DNA of 64,000 nucleotides from Xylanimonas protaetiae (lineage in GTDB: Bacteria; Actinomycetota; Actinomycetes; Actinomycetales; Cellulomonadaceae). Position numbers and translations under genes: made by a program. The stretch lies in the NCBI RefSeq assembly GCF_004135385.1, contig NZ_CP035493.1, positions 1,984,001 through 2,048,000 of the forward strand, in the 5' to 3' direction. Below the pieces are notes generated by a model. The model worked only from the letters and a program-made list of their open reading frames with translations, was not told the origin of the DNA and did not search any database. Each line of letters begins with the position of its first letter. The first letter of the stretch is position 1. Positions 60,545 to 64,000 of the stretch are shown here, in pieces.

Positions 60545-61279
60545 TCAGAGCCAGGCGACCGCCAGCAGGCCCGCGAGCGTCGCGCCGATCGCCGGCCCGA
60601 CGACGGGGACCCACGCGTAGCCCCAGTCGCTGCCGCGCTTGCCGGGGATCGGCAGCACGGCGTGCGCGATGCGGGGGCCGAGGTCGCGCGCCGGGTTGAT
60701 GGCGTAGCCGGTGGGGCCGCCCAGGCCCGCGCCGATGGCGACGACGACGAGCGCCACGGCGAGCGGCCCGATCTCGGCGGGCGTGCGGTCCTGGAACAGG
60801 ACCCACGTGACCAGCACGAACGTGCCGATGACCTCGGTGACCAGGTTCCACGGGTAGCTGCGCAGCGCGGGGCCGGTGGCGAAGACGTCGAGCTTCACGC
60901 GGCCCTCGGTGGGCAGGTCGAAGTGCTTCTTGAACGCGAGCCACGCCAGGGTGGCGCCCGCGACCGCGCCGACGAGCTGGCCCGCGACGTACACGAGCGC
61001 CGCCCCGGCGCTCGGCGCGATCGTGCCGGCGTCGGTGGTGACGAACGGGTGGCCCGCCACCAGCATGCCGAGCGTGACGGCCGGGTTCAGGTGCGCCCCG
61101 GACCGAAAGGCGACGTACACGGCCGTGAACACCGCCAGGCCCCAGCCGAGGCTCGTGAGCACCCAGTCGTCGCCGTGGCCCTTGGTGCGGGGCAGGGCGA
61201 TGTTCGCGTTGACGGCGATGCCCACGAGCAGCAGCACGCCGGTGCCCAGCACCTCGGACCAGAACGCGTCGACGAGCAC
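60545..61279 (-). CDS. glpF: Glycerol facilitator / aquaglyceroporin (MIP family)
   Basis: A 244-residue channel with six TM helices and two half-helices. Both NPA boxes are intact: HLNPAVTLG and AINPARDLGPR. Asp directly after the second NPAR favours the glycerol-conducting (GlpF) branch over strict aquaporins. The start is ATG at 61279. No glycerol kinase gene is adjacent in the window. Confidence 0.9.
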   Translation of the reverse strand: MLVDAFWSEVLGTGVLLLVGIAVNANIALPRTKGHGDDWVLTSLGWGLAVFTAVYVAFRSGAHLNPAVTLGMLVAGHPFVTTDAGTIAPSAGAALVYVAGQLVGAVAGATLAWLAFKKHFDLPTEGRVKLDVFATGPALRSYPWNLVTEVIGTFVLVTWVLFQDRTPAEIGPLAVALVVVAIGAGLGGPTGYAINPARDLGPRIAHAVLPIPGKRGSDWGYAWVPVVGPAIGATLAGLLAVAWL

Positions 61280-61390
61280 GGGGAGCCACCTCAGCAGTCG
61301 GGGGAGTGATCGGTCGGCGCCGGCGGCGCCCCGGAGAGTCTGCCAGGCCGGGCAGCCGCCCGGACGCGGCAGGCCGCCGCGACCGCGACG

Positions 61391-63058
61391 TCAGACGTCG
61401 ACCGGCTGGCCCGCGAGCTTGCCCCGGAGCTCGATCGCGAGCTGCGACGCGTCGAGGTTGACGAGCGCGTCCTCGAGCACGTCGGCGTCGAAGGTGCCGT
61501 GGTCGCGCGCGTCCAGCAGGGCGGCGCGCTGCGCGTCGAGCACGGCCAGCCGGTGCGCCCGCGAGGCCGCGAAGGCCTCGGGCGAGCGGTCTCCGGCGCC
61601 GGTCGCGGGCGCGGGGACGCCCAGCGCGCTCTCCTTGAGGAGGTCGAGGATCCGCGCGCGCTCGGCGTCGTCCTGCGTGGCCGCCCCGGGGTCGACGGGC
61701 GGGGCGATGCGCCGCAGCAGCGGCCCGATCGTGCCGCCCTGCAGAAGCAGCGAGAGCATCGCTACGCTGAACGCGACGAGGACGAGCAGCGCGCGGTGCG
61801 GCGTGTCCGGCGGCAGGGTCTGCGCGGCCGCGACCGTGACGGCGCCGCGCATGCCCGCCCACACCACGGCGGTGCCCTCGCGCCATCCCAGCGGCTGCCG
61901 CCGGAAGTAGTCGATGTCGGCGAGCGTCTGCGTGACCCGCCGCGTGAACTGCTCGACGCGCCGCTGCGATCCGCGGGTCTTGGTCAGGGCGTGCTCCTGC
62001 CCCTCGGGCGTGGCGAGCTGGGCCTGGAGGCCCTGCATGCGCTCCTGCAGGAGCGCCCCGCGCCGCGCCCGGCGCGACAGCGACCGCAGCAGCGGGGCCA
62101 CGTACGCGGCCCGCACCAGGATCGTCAGCACGAGCGCCGCGACGGCCAGCAGCACGGCCGTGCCGACGCCGTCGTGCTCCTGCCCGACGGCGGTGACGAC
62201 CTCCCTGACCTGCAGGCCCATGGTCAGGAACACGAGGCCCTCGAGCACGAGCTCGACCGTGCGCCAGTTCTCGGCGTCGGAGAGGCGGTTGCGCGGCGAG
62301 AGCAGGCGCGGCGCCCGGATGCCCGTGACCAGGCCGGCGACGACGGCGGCCACGAGCCCGCTGCCGCCGAGCAGCGTGGCGGGCACGGACGCGACGAAGG
62401 GCACGGCGAACGAGATGACCGTGTTGACGGCCGAGTCGGTGACCTTCTTGCGCACCAGGAGGTTCGCCACCCCGACGGCCCCGCCGACGACGACGGCCAC
62501 GACCACCGACCACGCGAACGTGCCCACGGCGCCCCAGAAGGAGAACGCCGCGGCCGTCGCGACGATCGTGGTGCGCAGCAGCACGAGGGCGGTCGCGTCG
62601 TTGAGCAGGCTCTCGCCGTCGAGCATCGCGACGACGCGCTTGGACACCGTCGTCTGCTTGACGATCGACGTCGCCACCGCATCCGTGGGACTGATGATGG
62701 CGCCCAGCGCGACGCCCCAGGCGAGGCCGAGGCCCGGGATCGCGACGAGGAAGAACAGGCCCAGCACGAGCGAGCTCGCCACGACGAGCACCACCGACAG
62801 GCCGCTGATGGCCCCGAACTCGCGGCGGAAGTTCATGGCCGGCATCGACACCGCCGACGAGTAGAGCAGCGGGGGCAGCACGCCCTGGAGGATCCACTCG
62901 GGGTCGATGTGCAGGTCCCCGAACATCGGCAGCAGGCTCGCGCCCACGCCGATCAGCACGAGGACGAGCGGCGAGGCGAGGCCCAGGCGCGGGCCGGCGA
63001 CGGTGGCCGCGGCGATGACGACGAGCGTGGCCACGGCGAGCACGAGCAGTTCGGTCAC
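61391..63058 (-). CDS. CPA1-type Na+/H+ antiporter
   Basis: A 555-residue monovalent cation/proton antiporter of the NhaP/YjcE class. About 12 TM helices fill the first 430 residues. IISPTDAVATSIVKQ and GESLLNDATALVLL carry the TDAVA and ND pairs that bind and exchange the cation. A roughly 130-residue cytoplasmic helical tail follows, with a coiled segment (RARRGALLQERMQGLQAQL) in the middle loop. The start is at 63058 within the sequence MTELLVLAVATLVVIAA. Confidence 0.92.
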   Translation of the reverse strand: MTELLVLAVATLVVIAAATVAGPRLGLASPLVLVLIGVGASLLPMFGDLHIDPEWILQGVLPPLLYSSAVSMPAMNFRREFGAISGLSVVLVVASSLVLGLFFLVAIPGLGLAWGVALGAIISPTDAVATSIVKQTTVSKRVVAMLDGESLLNDATALVLLRTTIVATAAAFSFWGAVGTFAWSVVVAVVVGGAVGVANLLVRKKVTDSAVNTVISFAVPFVASVPATLLGGSGLVAAVVAGLVTGIRAPRLLSPRNRLSDAENWRTVELVLEGLVFLTMGLQVREVVTAVGQEHDGVGTAVLLAVAALVLTILVRAAYVAPLLRSLSRRARRGALLQERMQGLQAQLATPEGQEHALTKTRGSQRRVEQFTRRVTQTLADIDYFRRQPLGWREGTAVVWAGMRGAVTVAAAQTLPPDTPHRALLVLVAFSVAMLSLLLQGGTIGPLLRRIAPPVDPGAATQDDAERARILDLLKESALGVPAPATGAGDRSPEAFAASRAHRLAVLDAQRAALLDARDHGTFDADVLEDALVNLDASQLAIELRGKLAGQPVDV

Positions 63059-63072
63059 CCGCCCAGTCTCCC

Positions 63073-63137
63073 GGGTCGAGCGACCTCGCGCGGGACGACG
63101 GGGCGCGGGGCCGTGTCATCCCGCGCTGTCGCGGGAC
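63073..63137. repeat. Two copies of the 28-nt dispersed repeat, opposite orientation
   Basis: A minus-strand copy at 63073-63100 (about 25 of 28 identical to the adnA copy at 31098) and a plus-strand, 2-nt-shorter copy at 63113-63137. The latter forms a 7-bp hairpin TCCCGCG-CTGT-CGCGGGA (63119-63136) that probably ends transcription of the VanW gene. Confidence 0.65.
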
Positions 63138-63143
63138 GCCGCC

Positions 63144-64000
63144 TCAGCCGTCCCCGGGCTGCTGCTCGGGGGAGGCCTCCGCCGCGGGCGGGTCCTGCGA
63201 CGGCGTCTGCTGCGGAGGCGTCCCGCACGCCGTCCCGTGGTCGGCGCGGTACGTCCACGTGTGCGTCTCGTCGATGACGAGCGTGCTGCCGCGGAACACG
63301 CGGCGCGTGTTCGAGACCCGGAACCCGTCCGAGCCCGCGGCGCGCGGCGTGCAGCCCGGGGCCGACGACCAGTTCGTCACGGCGGGCACCACGTTCGTGC
63401 GGGCGCTCTGCGTCGTCTCGACGCGGAAGTGCTCGGTGCTCCACACCTGCACCGTGAGCTGCCCGTTCGCGACGAACGCGTGCAGCACCGCGCCGTGCGG
63501 GGTGTTGTTGCGGAACCGCAGGTCGATCGACCCGGTGAAGATGGTCGCCTCGCGCCCGGCGGGGTAGCGGGGGATCCACACGGAGTGCGGCCGGTGCTCG
63601 ACGATCTCGAACCCGGCGAAGAACGCGGCGTTGAACACGTTCGTCGCGAGCTGCGACAGCCCGCCGCCGACGCCGGGGACGAACTGCCCGCCCACGATGA
63701 CGGGGGCGTTGCCGAACCCGGCGGCCGTGGTGATCGGGCCGAGGGTGTCGAGCAGCGAGAACGTCTCGCCGGGGCGCACCAGGGTTCCGGTGATGCGCTG
63801 GGCCCCGACCCGGATGTTGTCGGTCCGGACGCGGTCGTTCGTCAGGCCCGTCGAGAAGCGGGCCACGACCTCGTTCACGCCGAGCGCATCGAGCGACTCC
63901 CGCGTCACCGCGGGGGCGGCCTGCACGACGTCGACGTGCGCGGTCCGGTCCTCGCCGAGCGCGGCGGCCCGCACGGCCTCGACCAGCGCGTCGCGGTCGA
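63144..64000 (-). CDS. VanW-family protein, 3' part (5' end beyond window)
   Basis: The C-terminal 285 residues or so of a VanW-domain protein; the frame is open to the window edge, so the gene starts outside. The VanW core is clear: FSTGLTNDRVRTDNIRVGA, LVRPGETFSLLDTLGP, VIVGGQFVPGVGGGLSQLAT and SVWIPRYPAGREAT. The tail is Pro/Glu/Gln-rich. In larger relatives the N-terminal side has a membrane anchor and YoaR-like peptidoglycan-binding domains. VanW occurs in some vancomycin-resistance clusters, but its role is unknown and no van genes are present here. Confidence 0.9.
   Translation of the reverse strand, partial: DRDALVEAVRAAALGEDRTAHVDVVQAAPAVTRESLDALGVNEVVARFSTGLTNDRVRTDNIRVGAQRITGTLVRPGETFSLLDTLGPITTAAGFGNAPVIVGGQFVPGVGGGLSQLATNVFNAAFFAGFEIVEHRPHSVWIPRYPAGREATIFTGSIDLRFRNNTPHGAVLHAFVANGQLTVQVWSTEHFRVETTQSARTNVVPAVTNWSSAPGCTPRAAGSDGFRVSNTRRVFRGSTLVIDETHTWTYRADHGTACGTPPQQTPSQDPPAAEASPEQQPGDG

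Noticed and set aside
63144-64000. Vancomycin-resistance locus
   Set aside because: Only a VanW-domain protein is present, with no vanHAX, vanRS or other ligase gene; VanW domains are widespread in sensitive bacteria.

Overview
The window is very GC-rich, almost gapless coding DNA. Gene content and start signals (many GTG starts, many apparently leaderless genes with a TAnnnT-like -10 box 6-7 nt before the start) point to an actinomycete of the order Micrococcales, probably in the Cellulomonas/Cellulosimicrobium/Oerskovia neighbourhood. A pullulanase, a ChvE-type sugar transporter, WhiB7, AdnAB and mycoredoxin support this. There is one tRNA (initiator tRNA-fMet), no rRNA, no CRISPR array, no transposase and no prophage. 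Most of the window reads as a chromosomal core.

Layout. 1-5.6 kb: 3' part of a pullulanase, purU, an acetyltransferase, and a solo sugar ABC ATPase translationally coupled to a ROK repressor. 5.7-9.9 kb: a ChvE/MmsA/MmsB multiple-monosaccharide ABC operon divergent from the ROK gene, with a strong promoter, repeats that could be operators, and a long hairpin after the binding-protein gene. 10.0-12.4 kb: a ZTP (pfl-type) riboswitch in front of glyA-folD, which with purU makes a one-carbon/folate set. 12.4-28.5 kb: housekeeping genes (VOC protein, exonuclease III, galactokinase, Mrp ATPase, DUF1003 and MgtE-N/CBS pair, aminopeptidase P, hydrolase, PHP phosphoesterase, MarC, DUF1905, DEAD-box RNA helicase, ferritin-like hydroxylase), plus an unusual S1-like/coiled-coil protein of unknown function.

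28.5-50.8 kb: a block whose gene content and order resemble the Mycobacterium tuberculosis Rv3193c-Rv3202c region (recalled, not searched): adnA-adnB, nudC, mycoredoxin, uvrD2, whiB7, a ThiF-like protein, a zinc-metalloprotease-like protein, a PDZ/Lon-like protease and a UPF0182 membrane protein. whiB7 has a full attenuator-type leader: an AT-tract promoter, a 62-codon upstream ORF and an intrinsic terminator. 50.9-56.1 kb: tRNA-fMet followed by a siderophore reductase/ATPase/binding protein/fused permease cluster. 56.2-64.0 kb: a CorC-type protein, a zinc-binding lipoprotein-like SBP under two Zur-like boxes, a scar of two truncated genes, a lipoprotein, a glycerol facilitator, a CPA1 antiporter and the C-terminal part of a VanW protein.

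Points for a reader: three otherwise intact genes (27801, 46623, 53963) each carry one single-base frameshift, so they are either sequence errors or recent lesions. A 28-nt dispersed palindromic repeat has five recognisable copies, two of them inside adnA. Two other long palindromes lie at 12379-12436 and 25673-25740. No clearly new multi-gene system was found. The best candidates for undescribed biology are the protein at 16660-18549 and the whiB7 leader peptide.
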